DNA from: DASTFP01 sp963744345
GTDB lineage: Bacteria > Verrucomicrobiota > Verrucomicrobiia > Chthoniobacterales > Terrimicrobiaceae
DNA length: 64,000 nt
Direction: 5' to 3'
Assembly: GCA_963744345.1 (NCBI GenBank)
Contig: CAVUTD010000019.1
Coordinates: 186,001 to 250,000 of the forward strand
Shown: piece after piece, positions 45,438-53,554 of the stretch
Layout of the letters: each line of letters starts with the position of its first letter
How positions within the stretch are numbered: the first letter of the stretch is position 1
Made by a program: the position numbers and the translations under genes
Notes under the pieces: generated by a model
Database searches by the model: none
Seen by the model: the letters and a program-made list of their open reading frames with translations, nothing else
What the model was told of the DNA's origin: nothing

Positions 45438-47171
45438 TCAGCGAGAAGCGCCTCCGGCGGGGGCGAAGACCTCCGGAGCATTTGGTGAAAGTTTCGTAGC
45501 AGGCGGCGGTGTGATTTCCTGAGAAGGGGCGCTCGTGCCGGAACCTGACGCATCGGGTGGTACCAAGACTGCTGGAGACGGCGAAGGCGTAAGATCCGGT
45601 TTGGACCTCGAAGCATCCGACGTGGGCGTGGAAGATAGAGCCGGAGTGGACGTGGGCGTCGGTGCGGGAGACGTCACCGGGGAAGTGGAAGTCGAGTCAG
45701 GAGCAGGGGGCGTAGGCACCGGGGCGGGAGAGAACGGCGCCCCTGGATCGGGAGAGCTCGGCGCAGCAGAAGGAGTCAGGGTGGGCTCATGAATGGGCGA
45801 TGTCGGTGCTGGGGATGAAGTTGGTGTCGATACAGTCACGGGAGATGGCTGTGGAGACGAAAGAGGCGGCGATGGGGCAGGACTTGGCGAAGCCGGGGCG
45901 GGTGAGGGCGCCGCTGAGGGCGTAGAAGTAGGTGTGGGGGTTGGGGTTGGGGTTGGCCAAGGTGGAACGATATCTTGCCACGCATAAAGGTCCGGGATTG
46001 TCCCGCCGATTTCGTCCAAAAGCTGCTTGCACTTCATGCCCCAGCGAACGAGGTCCGGCGGCCCAGGTTTTTCAGCAGTACCCGGGAAGATAAGGTAGGT
46101 GACCTTGATACTATTCACAGCGCGGTTAGCGCCCGAGGCCTTGGGATTGACTTCTTTGCAAATCCGCGACGATGCTTCACCAACTTTGTTCGATGGTCCG
46201 ATGTCCCCGACAACAGCCGGATAGATTTTGCCATCGTAGATTACGGCCGCGTAATCGCCGATCGATGGCGCGAAAGCGTCGCTGTCGTCGCCGAGCATGA
46301 AACCCGGCACCACGATGGAGGGGTCCGCGTCGGCGATCAGGAAGCTCTTCGATTTGAGCTCAGCGATGATACGGGTTGTCTCGTCCATGGATCGTTTCAA
46401 TTCACGGTTTCGTTCCGGAGGAAGTCCCCTGAAAGAAAACTCCTGCTTCAGACTGGCCAGCCTCTTTTCGTAGAGTGCAAGGACAGGGTTTGGACGTTCG
46501 GTGAGCTTCGGCCAACGGTAACTGGTTTGCGGCTGAAAAGTCGGAGAGTTTGCGTCGACTGGAAAATTCCGATCTCCGTCGGAACCGTCGCTATTTAAGT
46601 CCATATCACCCTGGATGAGGAGAGCTTTGCGTCCCGTATCACTGTCTTGCAGCTCGAGAATGGTCTCGCAATCGTAGAAATTATGCCGGGAGAGAAGCAG
46701 GTCCAGGCGGTTGAGGCGTTCACGTAAATGGGCAACTTTGTTCTTGTAGAGCTTCTCAAAATTGGGGGAAACGCGTGCGGTTTCCAGGAGTTGGCTCAAC
46801 TTGCCAAGAACCTCCACGAGCTTTGGGTCGTTTCGGGCAAGTTCTTCCAAGGTGCGGCTCGGATTAGGTAAGCTCGCGGTGACGGTGACTTGGACCTTGT
46901 AGCTGTCTTCCTGATCACGCTCAATTGATGCGGGTTTTTCACTTTGAGGGGTCTCAAATTTGCTGAAAAGGGTAATTCCGTTGAAGAGCTGGGCAACATC
47001 GATGGGCTTTCGTGGGATCGTGGGAGTAGGTGTCGGCGTGGGCGGAGGTGGCGGCGTGGGGGTCGCGGCAGGCGTGGGCGTTGGAGTAGGGATTGGCGTG
47101 GGAGGGGGCTGGAATTTCGGCGGTTCGCAAGCGCCCAGTAACAGGAAGAGCCAAGGAAAAAACTGGCGCAT
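45438..47171 (-). CDS. Proline-rich lipoprotein with GH75 chitosanase-like domain
   Basis: 577 residues. Lipoprotein signal MRQFFPWLFLLLGAC (Cys about residue 15), a Pro/Thr linker (residues ~18-55), a globular domain (~60-400) and a very long Pro/Ser/Thr/Ala-rich tail (~405-577). The domain contains LLIQGDMDLNSDGSDGDRNF, SFLIADADPSIVVPGFMLGD, IGDYAAVIYDGKIYPAVVGD then IGPSNKVGEASSRICKEV, close to glycoside hydrolase family 75 (chitosanase), where acidic residues in the GD...GEAS segment are candidate catalysts. Likely outer-membrane anchored with the tail as a wall- or surface-spanning stalk. The tail gives a GC-skewed, repetitive DNA stretch (about 45450-45960). First gene of a four-gene operon; its start lies 17 bp from a broken IS3 gene, so its original promoter may be lost. 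Confidence 0.65.
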   Translation of the reverse strand: MRQFFPWLFLLLGACEPPKFQPPPTPIPTPTPTPAATPTPPPPPTPTPTPTIPRKPIDVAQLFNGITLFSKFETPQSEKPASIERDQEDSYKVQVTVTASLPNPSRTLEELARNDPKLVEVLGKLSQLLETARVSPNFEKLYKNKVAHLRERLNRLDLLLSRHNFYDCETILELQDSDTGRKALLIQGDMDLNSDGSDGDRNFPVDANSPTFQPQTSYRWPKLTERPNPVLALYEKRLASLKQEFSFRGLPPERNRELKRSMDETTRIIAELKSKSFLIADADPSIVVPGFMLGDDSDAFAPSIGDYAAVIYDGKIYPAVVGDIGPSNKVGEASSRICKEVNPKASGANRAVNSIKVTYLIFPGTAEKPGPPDLVRWGMKCKQLLDEIGGTIPDLYAWQDIVPPWPTPTPTPTPTSTPSAAPSPAPASPSPAPSPPLSSPQPSPVTVSTPTSSPAPTSPIHEPTLTPSAAPSSPDPGAPFSPAPVPTPPAPDSTSTSPVTSPAPTPTSTPALSSTPTSDASRSKPDLTPSPSPAVLVPPDASGSGTSAPSQEITPPPATKLSPNAPEVFAPAGGASR

Positions 47172-47187
47172 CGTTACGCGTAAGTGA

Positions 47188-47844
47188 TCATGTGCGAGGC
47201 GGCTCCCGCAGGCAGAGCGAATAAGAGCCCCGGCGAGCTAGGTCGAGGATTCGCGGTGGATATTGGCTGCCACGATCACTGTGGTGGATGAGGCCAGCGA
47301 GCGGTCGCTGACGGGTCACTGCATGCTTGAAGGTGGTCGTGGTCAACTCACCGAGCATGTCTTGCCCGCAGGCGTGAGCAACGCAGCGGCGCGAACAGCC
47401 ATCGAGAGTAAAGGCCAGATAAAGCCAGCCCTCCTGGGTCTCGATGTAGGTGATATCGCTTTGCCAAAGCTGGCCCGGGCGATCCGGCGCCGGTACCTTT
47501 GCCAGCCAGTTTTCTGCGATCTTGTGATTATGGCGGCTGTCAGTGGTGCGAGGCCGGAAACGGCGCTTCTGCCGGGTGCGCAGGCCGCTCTCCCGCATAA
47601 GTCTGGCAACCCGGTTCTTGCCACAGCGATGGCCCAGCTCGCGCAGATCAAGCCGCACGCGCGGGCTGCCGTAGGTGTTTCGGCTTTGCTCAAAGCTCTG
47701 AGCGATCAAGACTCGCAACTCTGCGTCTTCTTTCCAACGCTGACCATTCTGCTTGCCCCGATGCGCAGCAAAGCCGCTTTCGCTGACTTCGAGGGCTTCA
47801 CTCAGAGCGTCGGCGCCATATTGATGCTCGAGCTTTTCCATCAT
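47188..47844 (-). pseudogene. IS3-family transposase OrfB, C-terminally truncated
   Basis: 218 residues. Helix-rich start (EALEVSESGFAAHRGKQNGQ), YGSPRVRLDLRELGHRCGKN, then the integrase core: LWQSDITYIETQEGWLYLAF (first Asp) and GLIHHSDRGSQY (second Asp). After SDRGSQY the family sequence (normally leading to a Glu in an AVMESFF-like motif) is replaced by unrelated residues RILDLARRGSYSLCLREPPR and a stop. Starts with ATGA overlapping the orfA stop, and would normally be made as an OrfAB fusion by -1 frameshift. Confidence 0.8.
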
Positions 47845-48158
47845 CGTGAAGCGTGCGGTGGCATCTCCGCCAACAAGATGCCCAAGGCTTTTTTTAAAAT
47901 GTCACGCTGCCGGCTCACATACTCCAGCTCCTGACGCAAGCGGCGCAGTTCGCGTTGCTCGGGCGTCTCTAAAGCCAGCGTCTTGGGTTCGCTGAGCGGC
48001 TGGCCCTCCTCGGCCCTCCGCACCCAGTGCCCGAGCGACCATTTCGAGACTCCCAGATCGCGCGCCACCTCGGTGATCGTTCGCCCCCCACGCACCAGCG
48101 CGACGGCATTGTTCTTAAACTCGCGGTCGTAACGCCGACCGCTCCTGTTCCTGTTCAT
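47841..48158 (-). CDS. IS3-family transposase OrfA
   Basis: 105 residues from the ATG at 48158 (MNRNRSGRRYDREFKNNAVA). Helix-turn-helix DNA-binding part GGRTITEVARDLGVSKWSLGHWV, then a leucine-zipper-like helix RRLRQELEYVSRQRDILKKALGIL. Binds the IS ends. The gene ends in a slippery A-run used for frameshifting into orfB. Confidence 0.85.
   Translation of the reverse strand: MNRNRSGRRYDREFKNNAVALVRGGRTITEVARDLGVSKWSLGHWVRRAEEGQPLSEPKTLALETPEQRELRRLRQELEYVSRQRDILKKALGILLAEMPPHASR
47888..47895 (-). promoter_or_regulatory. Programmed -1 frameshift site (A7G) in IS3 orfA
   Basis: The minus strand reads TTTTAAAAAAAGCC inside the codons for DILKKA. Slipping back one base on the seven As joins orfA to orfB through KKSLGHLVGGDATARFTMME, the usual way IS3 elements make the active OrfAB transposase. 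Confidence 0.6.
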
Positions 48159-48428
48159 GGCTGTCTTCTCCTTTATCACAGCCCAGCCCGCAAAATCGAG
48201 GAAACCTCAAACCGCCCCGGACCCTTCCGAGAAGGCAGGCGAGCACTGCAAGAAAGTAGGGCGCATTCGTCGCGGACAACTAACAGCTCACCGGCAAATC
48301 ACGCAAGCTGGTTGGACGGAACGGATTCTTTGCGGCCCCGGCAACACGTAGTGGACGGCCGGCACACCCGACTTCCCTTCGGGTTCCTTGCTTTTGTCTG
48401 TGAACTCCTGTTGATTCTGCTCCCGTTC

Positions 48429-49634
48429 ATGCCCGGCCGCTCGCTTCAGTTTCTAACGATTTTTCTTACCTGCTTTATCGATATTTTGGGTTTTGGGATC
48501 ATCATCCCGATTCTGCCGCTCTACGCTGAGCATTTCGGGGCAACTGCCGTGCAGATCGGGTGGCTGGTGGGCATTTTTTCGCTGGCGCAATTCTTCTTTG
48601 CGCCCATTTGGGGCAGGCTATCAGATCGGGTGGGACGCAAACCGGTCTTGCTCTGCGGTGTTCTTGGCACGGTAGCGGGTTACCTTCTGATGGGCTTGGC
48701 CAACTCTGTCGCCATGCTTTTCGTCGCACGATTGATCGACGGAATTTCCGGTGCGAACATTGGCGTTGCCCAGGCTTATCTTGCCGATATCTCGGCACCG
48801 GAAAACCGGGCCCGGGCAATGGGCCTTCTCGGCGCCGCCTTTGGCTTGGGATTCGTTTTTGGCCCGGCGCTTGGCGGTTGGGCCGGAGTTACCTTCAACT
48901 ATTCCGCACCGATGTTCATCGCTGCGGGGCTCGCAATGGTGAATTTTGTTTTCGTGATGTTCTGTCTGCCAGAGTCTCGTCCGGCGCAGGCGGGACACGC
49001 CAAGCGCGAACCGCTCTTCCCTCATCTCTTTGAGCACGTCGAGCGGAGGACCTACGCGTGGAGTTTGGCGAGCTACTTTCTCGTCATCGTGGGCTTCTCC
49101 ATGATGACGGCAATTTTTGCGCTCTTACTTCTGCACCGGTTTGGCCTGGACGCTTTGCACACGGGGTACATTCTGGCCGGAATTGGGCTTCTTGGAGCCA
49201 TCATCCAAGGTGGATTGATCGGCCGCCTGGTGAGAACTTTTGGTGAAGCGTCCCTGGCGTTTGCTGGTGCTCTGTTTATGTGCTTGGGCCTTTGCACGCT
49301 GGCTCTGAGCGCGGGATTGGTGTGGATGGTTGCCGCCACAGTAGCAATCGCAACTGGCAATAGCCTGCTCATGCCAACCCTTTCCGCGCTTGCCTCACGA
49401 AGTGCCGATGCGGGTTGGCAAGGCCGAGCTTTGGGAGTCATGCAGTCGAGCGGCAGTCTGGCGCGATGGGTTGGACCGATGATCATGGGATTTTTGCTGA
49501 GCGCTCAGCTCCATCGTGGCGGCGGAGTGTATGGTCTTTGGCCACTGCTGGCCTCATCGGCCTTTCTCTTTGCCGCCGCGGCGGCCTTATTTGCGCTCGC
49601 GGGGCGCAACGCGCGCCCGAGCCCGCTGGGGTGA
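48429..49634 (+). CDS. MFS drug/sugar efflux transporter (TetA-like)
   Basis: 401 residues from the ATG at 48429 (MPGRSLQFLTIFLTCFIDIL); the frame is open further upstream into the IS region but that part is not protein-like. Twelve hydrophobic helices. GRLSDRVGRKPVLLCGVLGT is the MFS motif between TM2 and TM3; DILGFGIIIPILPLYAEHFG matches the TCR/TetA class start and GAAFGLGFVFGPALGG its motif C. Probably an exporter driven by protons. Substrate unknown. A 250-bp stretch between IS3 orfA and this start holds no other gene. Confidence 0.87.
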   Translation: MPGRSLQFLTIFLTCFIDILGFGIIIPILPLYAEHFGATAVQIGWLVGIFSLAQFFFAPIWGRLSDRVGRKPVLLCGVLGTVAGYLLMGLANSVAMLFVARLIDGISGANIGVAQAYLADISAPENRARAMGLLGAAFGLGFVFGPALGGWAGVTFNYSAPMFIAAGLAMVNFVFVMFCLPESRPAQAGHAKREPLFPHLFEHVERRTYAWSLASYFLVIVGFSMMTAIFALLLLHRFGLDALHTGYILAGIGLLGAIIQGGLIGRLVRTFGEASLAFAGALFMCLGLCTLALSAGLVWMVAATVAIATGNSLLMPTLSALASRSADAGWQGRALGVMQSSGSLARWVGPMIMGFLLSAQLHRGGGVYGLWPLLASSAFLFAAAAALFALAGRNARPSPLG

Positions 49635-49760
49635 GGCGGAGTCTTTAAGCGCGCGCAGGGGACAGAGCTTTAGGCGTGAACGCATCGAGCGAGATTGCCT
49701 GTTCTGCCAGACCAGGAGAACTCCAGTTGAGTGAAATGAGAGCTCTGTTACGTTCCCCGA

Positions 49761-50963
49761 GTGCTATGGGGTGCAATCAGTCTGTTTTGGCTCGCGTTTC
49801 TTACTGACGGGGTCTTCTCGCTCACCGACGCGTTGCTTGCGGGAGAGTCTCCTGCTTTGAACAACCTGAGAAATTCGGTCGCCTTTCTGGTATTGGTCGC
49901 GAGCGTTCCCATGGCTGTCCTATTAGGGGTGACGCGGAGGGCATCGAAGCGTGTGCTCATTCCGCTGATCCTTTTCGCGTGGTGGGCCGGTCCTGCCATG
50001 GCTTTCCCCTTGGCCCGATGGAAGGTGCCGCATCTCGCGCTGGCCCTCGCCATCGTGCAGGTGTCACTTGGGGTATTGGTCTGGCTCGCTTTCCGCCAGG
50101 ACTTTTCAAGGCGGGAATCTCAGGAGAATGAACCACCGGCATTCTCTTGGAAGTATCTGCTGTTCGCGGGTCCGTTGGCCGGTTTGTTTTTTCTGGTTTT
50201 AGTCGGGACATCAACGCTCTTGGGACTGGTCACACATGTCGAGTTGCTGACCGGAGGATATGTGCGAGTGCAGCCGGACGGAGTGTACTTACTCGAGCGC
50301 AAATTTCAGTCCGGAGAGCGCGAAGTGCGCCTCACCGGCATGATGCATATAGCCAGCCGTGAATTCTATTCTGGCCTGCTCTCAGGGGTCGACAGCGCAA
50401 TTCCATCGATCGTGCTTGTGGAAGGGGTCACCGACCGCAAGCGACTCTTAGGCGCTAACACACTCAGCTACGAACGACTTGCAAAATCTCTAAACCTTAC
50501 ACCCCAGTCAGACAGCGTCTTTTCCGAGCAGGTTCTCGCCGGATTGGGAGGGTGGAAAAGCCAACGGAGGCATAGCGCTCAAGGTGACGCACACGGAAGA
50601 GTCGCGGGCATCGAATTCCGGCATGCGGATGTCGATGTCGAGAGCTTTCACCCGCAGACCATTGCCTTCATCGTGGCGGTGATCGGCCTTTTCCAAAGCG
50701 CAGATTTGCGTCAACTCCTGACAACGCTGATTGACCCATCCTCGCCGATTACAAACGAAAGTGCGCAAGCGCAGATCATGGAGGACATTCTTTCTGCGCG
50801 CAATCGGCGCCTCTCTTCGGAGATCGAATCTTCCCTGAAGGACTATCGCCAGGTCATCGTTCCCTGGGGGGCAATGCATCTCCCGGAAATCGAAACTTGG
50901 CTGCAGGAGCGCGAATTTGTGATGAAGGATGAGACCAGGCGCAAAGCGCTCTCCTTTTGGTAA
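49761..50963 (+). CDS. Membrane protein with TraB/PrgY-like domain
   Basis: 400 residues from a GTG start; an ATG 5 bp further on is in another frame. Residues 1-170 are membrane segments (FLVLVASVPMAVLLGV, LALALAIVQVSLGVLVWLAF, LLFAGPLAGLFFLVLVGTST). From ~190 the soluble part reads VRLTGMMHIASREFYSGLLS, IVLVEGVTDRKRL, VAGIEFRHADVDVESFHPQT, EDILSARNRRLSSEIESSLK and VIVPWGAMHLPEIETWLQER. The GxMHIAS and PWGAMHLPEIE blocks match the TraB/PrgY fold, linked in other organisms to peptide sequestration; the biochemical role is not settled. Probably a lone gene between the MFS exporter and the LptF/G gene. Confidence 0.65.
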   Translation: MLWGAISLFWLAFLTDGVFSLTDALLAGESPALNNLRNSVAFLVLVASVPMAVLLGVTRRASKRVLIPLILFAWWAGPAMAFPLARWKVPHLALALAIVQVSLGVLVWLAFRQDFSRRESQENEPPAFSWKYLLFAGPLAGLFFLVLVGTSTLLGLVTHVELLTGGYVRVQPDGVYLLERKFQSGEREVRLTGMMHIASREFYSGLLSGVDSAIPSIVLVEGVTDRKRLLGANTLSYERLAKSLNLTPQSDSVFSEQVLAGLGGWKSQRRHSAQGDAHGRVAGIEFRHADVDVESFHPQTIAFIVAVIGLFQSADLRQLLTTLIDPSSPITNESAQAQIMEDILSARNRRLSSEIESSLKDYRQVIVPWGAMHLPEIETWLQEREFVMKDETRRKALSFW

Positions 50964-51051
50964 AACACTTGAATACCGCACGCTGCTCGTCTAATCGGGT
51001 GCCCCGCCCAACTTTGGCAACCAGGAGCAAAGAGATCGAGGCGTTGTTTGG

Positions 51052-52161
51052 ATGAAAATCATTGACCGATACATTGGCTTCAGCGTGATCGCGACCGCCA
51101 TCTTCGGCGTGGTGGTCCTCAGCCTTGTGCTTGTGTTGGGTAATCTCTTCAAGCAACTGCTGGACGTTTTGATCAATAATCCGGACGTGCCGATCTCCAC
51201 GGTCCTCGCTTTTATGGCCCTGGTGCTTCCGTTTTCGCTGACCTTCACGATCCCATGGGGCTTTCTCACTGCGCTCCTGCTCGTTTTTGGGAGGATCTCC
51301 GCCGATAATGAGTTGGTCGCCCTGAAGTCGAATGGCATAAGCGTTCCGCGCATTTGCATCCCTGTGTTCGTGCTGGCACTCGCCCTTTCTGGTATTTGCT
51401 TCTGGATCAATATCGAGGTGGCTCCCCGCGCCGAACAGCAAATGACCCGGACGATTGTCGATATCGCCACGAGCAATCCCGCAGCCTTGTTTCGCGCTGA
51501 CCAGGTGGTCGATCAATTCCCAGACCGTCGCGTTTATGTTGGAGCTAAGGATGGCGATCGGCTGAAAAATCTCATCGTTTTCGAGCTTAACGAGAGCAAT
51601 GAACCAATAAAAATGGTTCATGCAAAAGAAGGAATTCTGAGCCCCGATCCCCTCAACACCCGCCTCCTGCTCAAATTGTTCGACGCGCGTTTCGAGGAGC
51701 GGGACAAAAACGATCCTCGGGACTTAACAAAAATTCGCCAAGGAATCGAAGTGAGCGAGGGTGTATTTCCCATTTCGCTCCAGGAATTCTACAAAGAATA
51801 TCTAAGCGGACGCAGACTAAGCTCCTACACGCTTCCGGAGTTGATTGCCTACTTGAAGAACCTTTCTGGAGAAGAAGAATTGAAAGCAAATGTGGAGCTT
51901 CACAAGCGCTTTGCCGCCTCTCTTGCTTGCGTGGCGTTTGCGTTGATCGCCGTTCCCCTCGGCATTACCGCCCATCGCAAAGAAACGTCCGTGGGCTTTG
52001 CCTTGAGCTTGGTTATTGCGTTCACTTACTTTTTCTTCATTATCATGGCGGACACCTTTCGGGGCAACGAAGCGGCGCATCCGACCATCCTGATCTGGGT
52101 TCCTAACTTTTTGTTCATAACCCTTGGCAGTCTCCTGTTCTGGCGGCTCGCCAAAAAATAA
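51052..52161 (+). CDS. LptF/LptG family LPS-export permease
   Basis: 369 residues, YjgP/YjgQ family. MKIIDRYIGFSVIATAIFGV and FMALVLPFSLTFTIPWGFLTALLLVFGRISADNEL (key part PWGFLTALLLVFGRISADNE) are the hallmark start; a long periplasmic domain follows (~110-260), then three helices (FAASLACVAFALIAVPLGIT ... ILIWVPNFLFITLGSLLFWR). Moves LPS from the inner membrane as part of LptB2FG. Usually two paralogues are adjacent; only one is here. It ends 80 bp before rplK. Confidence 0.9.
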   Translation: MKIIDRYIGFSVIATAIFGVVVLSLVLVLGNLFKQLLDVLINNPDVPISTVLAFMALVLPFSLTFTIPWGFLTALLLVFGRISADNELVALKSNGISVPRICIPVFVLALALSGICFWINIEVAPRAEQQMTRTIVDIATSNPAALFRADQVVDQFPDRRVYVGAKDGDRLKNLIVFELNESNEPIKMVHAKEGILSPDPLNTRLLLKLFDARFEERDKNDPRDLTKIRQGIEVSEGVFPISLQEFYKEYLSGRRLSSYTLPELIAYLKNLSGEEELKANVELHKRFAASLACVAFALIAVPLGITAHRKETSVGFALSLVIAFTYFFFIIMADTFRGNEAAHPTILIWVPNFLFITLGSLLFWRLAKK

Positions 52162-52240
52162 CGAAAAATCACCTTGCCCGGGCATCGGTTCCGTGATTGC
52201 TTCGTGGGCCGTTTCCCGCCTGATTCCGGGGCTCTCACCT

Positions 52241-52666
52241 ATGGCAAAAGAAATCGTCGGACAGATTAAATTGCAAATTCCCGCAGGGCAGGCGAACCCC
52301 GCTCCTCCTGTCGGTCCTGCCCTCGGGCAGCAAGGCGTTAACATCATGGCCTTCTGCAAGGAATTTAATGCTGCGACGCAGAAGCAGGCCGGGGATATCC
52401 TCCCCGTCGTCATTACCGTTTACAAAGACAAGACGTTCTCGTTTATCACGAAGTCGCCTCCCGCCTCCGTCCTCCTGAAAAAAGCTGCCGGTCTCGCCGC
52501 CGGCTCCAAAGAGCCTAATAAGACGAAGGTTTCCAAGCTCTCGAAAAAGCAGGTCATGGACATCGTAAAGATCAAGATGAAGGATCTTAACGCTCGGAGC
52601 GAAGAGGCAGCGTTTCGCACCATCTGTGGCACTGCCCGCCAGATGGGCATCGAGATCGTTGAATAG
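52241..52666 (+). CDS. rplK: 50S ribosomal protein L11
   Basis: 141 residues from the ATG at 52241 (MAKEIVGQIKLQIPAGQANP). PAPPVGPALGQQGVNIMAFCKEFN and KKAAGLAAGSKEPNKTK are signature blocks; the end RTICGTARQMGIEIVE is typical. L11 binds the GTPase centre of 23S rRNA. Normally preceded by secE-nusG and followed at once by rplA; here the upstream gene is LptF/G-like and rplA is 0.9 kb away. Confidence 0.98.
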   Translation: MAKEIVGQIKLQIPAGQANPAPPVGPALGQQGVNIMAFCKEFNAATQKQAGDILPVVITVYKDKTFSFITKSPPASVLLKKAAGLAAGSKEPNKTKVSKLSKKQVMDIVKIKMKDLNARSEEAAFRTICGTARQMGIEIVE

Positions 52667-52840
52667 TAGCGATAGAACTTACCCTATCCGTCGCATGCAA
52701 GTGGCTGGGGATTGCCCCCGCCGCGCGAAAGCTAAACAAACCTACGGACCCACGAGAGCGAGTAGCTCCTCTGCCCCCATGAGCATAAAGCTCGTGAGGG
52801 CGGCTACACCCCAGCGAGACACACCGCTTCGACTTTCGGG
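52667..52840. other. Gap between rplK and the RRM gene (convergent ends)
   Basis: 174 bp where rplK (plus) and the RRM gene (minus) converge. One would expect terminators; I see no perfect stem followed by a T-run on either strand. Confidence 0.4.
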
Positions 52841-53185
52841 TTACCTCCGATCTCGATGTCCTCCGCTCTTGCCGCCACCATGCTGATGGCGCCGTTGTTC
52901 ACCTGTGCCTCCCCCGAAGTCGCGGCGCGGCGCGGCACGGTCTCCGCGGGGCCGCGCTTCGTTGACGATGAGATTGCGTCCCTCAATATTGGTTCCATTG
53001 AGCGCTTCTATTGCCTTCTGGCCCTCTTCAGCCGAACTCATAGTAACAAAGCCGAATCCACGCGGACGGCGTGTCATCTTGTCCATGATAAGCACGGCTT
53101 CCGTTACGGTGCCAAATTGAGCGAAAAGTTCTTCGAGTGCTCCTTCCGTCGTTTGGAAAGAGAGATTACCTACATAGAGCTTCAT
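52841..53185 (-). CDS. RRM-type RNA-binding protein
   Basis: 114 residues. One RNA recognition motif: MKLYVGNLSFQTTEGALEEL (RNP2 is LYVGNL) and RPRGFGFVTMSSAEEGQKAI (RNP1 is RGFGFVTM), ending in a Gly/Arg-rich tail (PRRDFGGGTGEQRRHQHGGG). Such small RRM proteins in bacteria bind RNA and often respond to cold. It is transcribed from the opposite strand between rplK and rplA, breaking their usual operon. Confidence 0.92.
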   Translation of the reverse strand: MKLYVGNLSFQTTEGALEELFAQFGTVTEAVLIMDKMTRRPRGFGFVTMSSAEEGQKAIEALNGTNIEGRNLIVNEARPRGDRAAPRRDFGGGTGEQRRHQHGGGKSGGHRDRR

Positions 53186-53456
53186 GATGTTGCGATACGA
53201 TTCTTGGTGGGGCCATTTCTCAGAGCATCAGGCGCAGACGGCACATCGCTACACTACCTTTCAAACTTCGAAAAATCGCGGTCAACCGGATGTCACATTC
53301 CGAATTTCTCTGGGAAAGTAAAGCGAACTTTTTGCTCATCACGCTTGAGTAATTCCCCTAGTAGCGAACGTCTTCGCGCAGCCAGGGCGATTCCCATGCA
53401 GCGACTCCGTGCAGTTTTTCACTCGCAAAAGATTGACGTCCATCCCCAATCGTGTA

Positions 53457-53514
53457 GTGTTTAAGGTTCGTCCCTGTTTCCTTTGAAGTAGGGGTGGGAG
53501 CCAACCTTAAACAC
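53457..53514 (+). promoter_or_regulatory. Predicted L1-binding leader hairpin upstream of rplA
   Basis: GTGTTTAAGGTT (53457-53468) is perfectly complementary to AACCTTAAACAC (53503-53514). Inside, 53471-53480 can pair with 53485-53494 (10 pairs including wobbles) closed by a CTTT loop. The two stems are split by an uneven internal loop: CG on one side, TGGGAGCC on the other. The 3' half GGGAGCCAACCTTAAA resembles the 23S rRNA segment TGGAGCCGACCTTGAAA in the L1 stalk as I recall it from E. coli. This is the architecture of known L1 sites on mRNA. It lies 40 nt before the rplA ATG, so L1 could block its own translation. Confidence 0.65.
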
Positions 53515-53554
53515 GCAGGAGAATCGCGTCGCGGTTCGTTTGGACTGCAGGAAC

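Larger units (their letters stand above)
47188..48158 (-). mobile_element. Truncated IS3-family element (orfA + partial orfB)
   Basis: Contains a complete orfA and an orfB that lacks its last ~60-80 residues. Its 3' end borders the GH75-like gene. The 5' limit is unclear because no inverted repeats were identified. The element cannot transpose by itself since the final catalytic Glu of the DDE triad is missing. Confidence 0.75.

Noticed and set aside
45450..47110. Repetitive GC-rich DNA as a CRISPR or tandem-repeat locus
   Set aside because: It encodes the Pro/Thr/Ser linker and tail of the lipoprotein; units are irregular and there are no spacers.
53433..53460. TTGACG and TAGTGT 16 bp apart as an rplA promoter
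   Set aside because: Transcription would begin inside the left arm of the leader hairpin, destroying a perfect stem, so the real start is probably further upstream.
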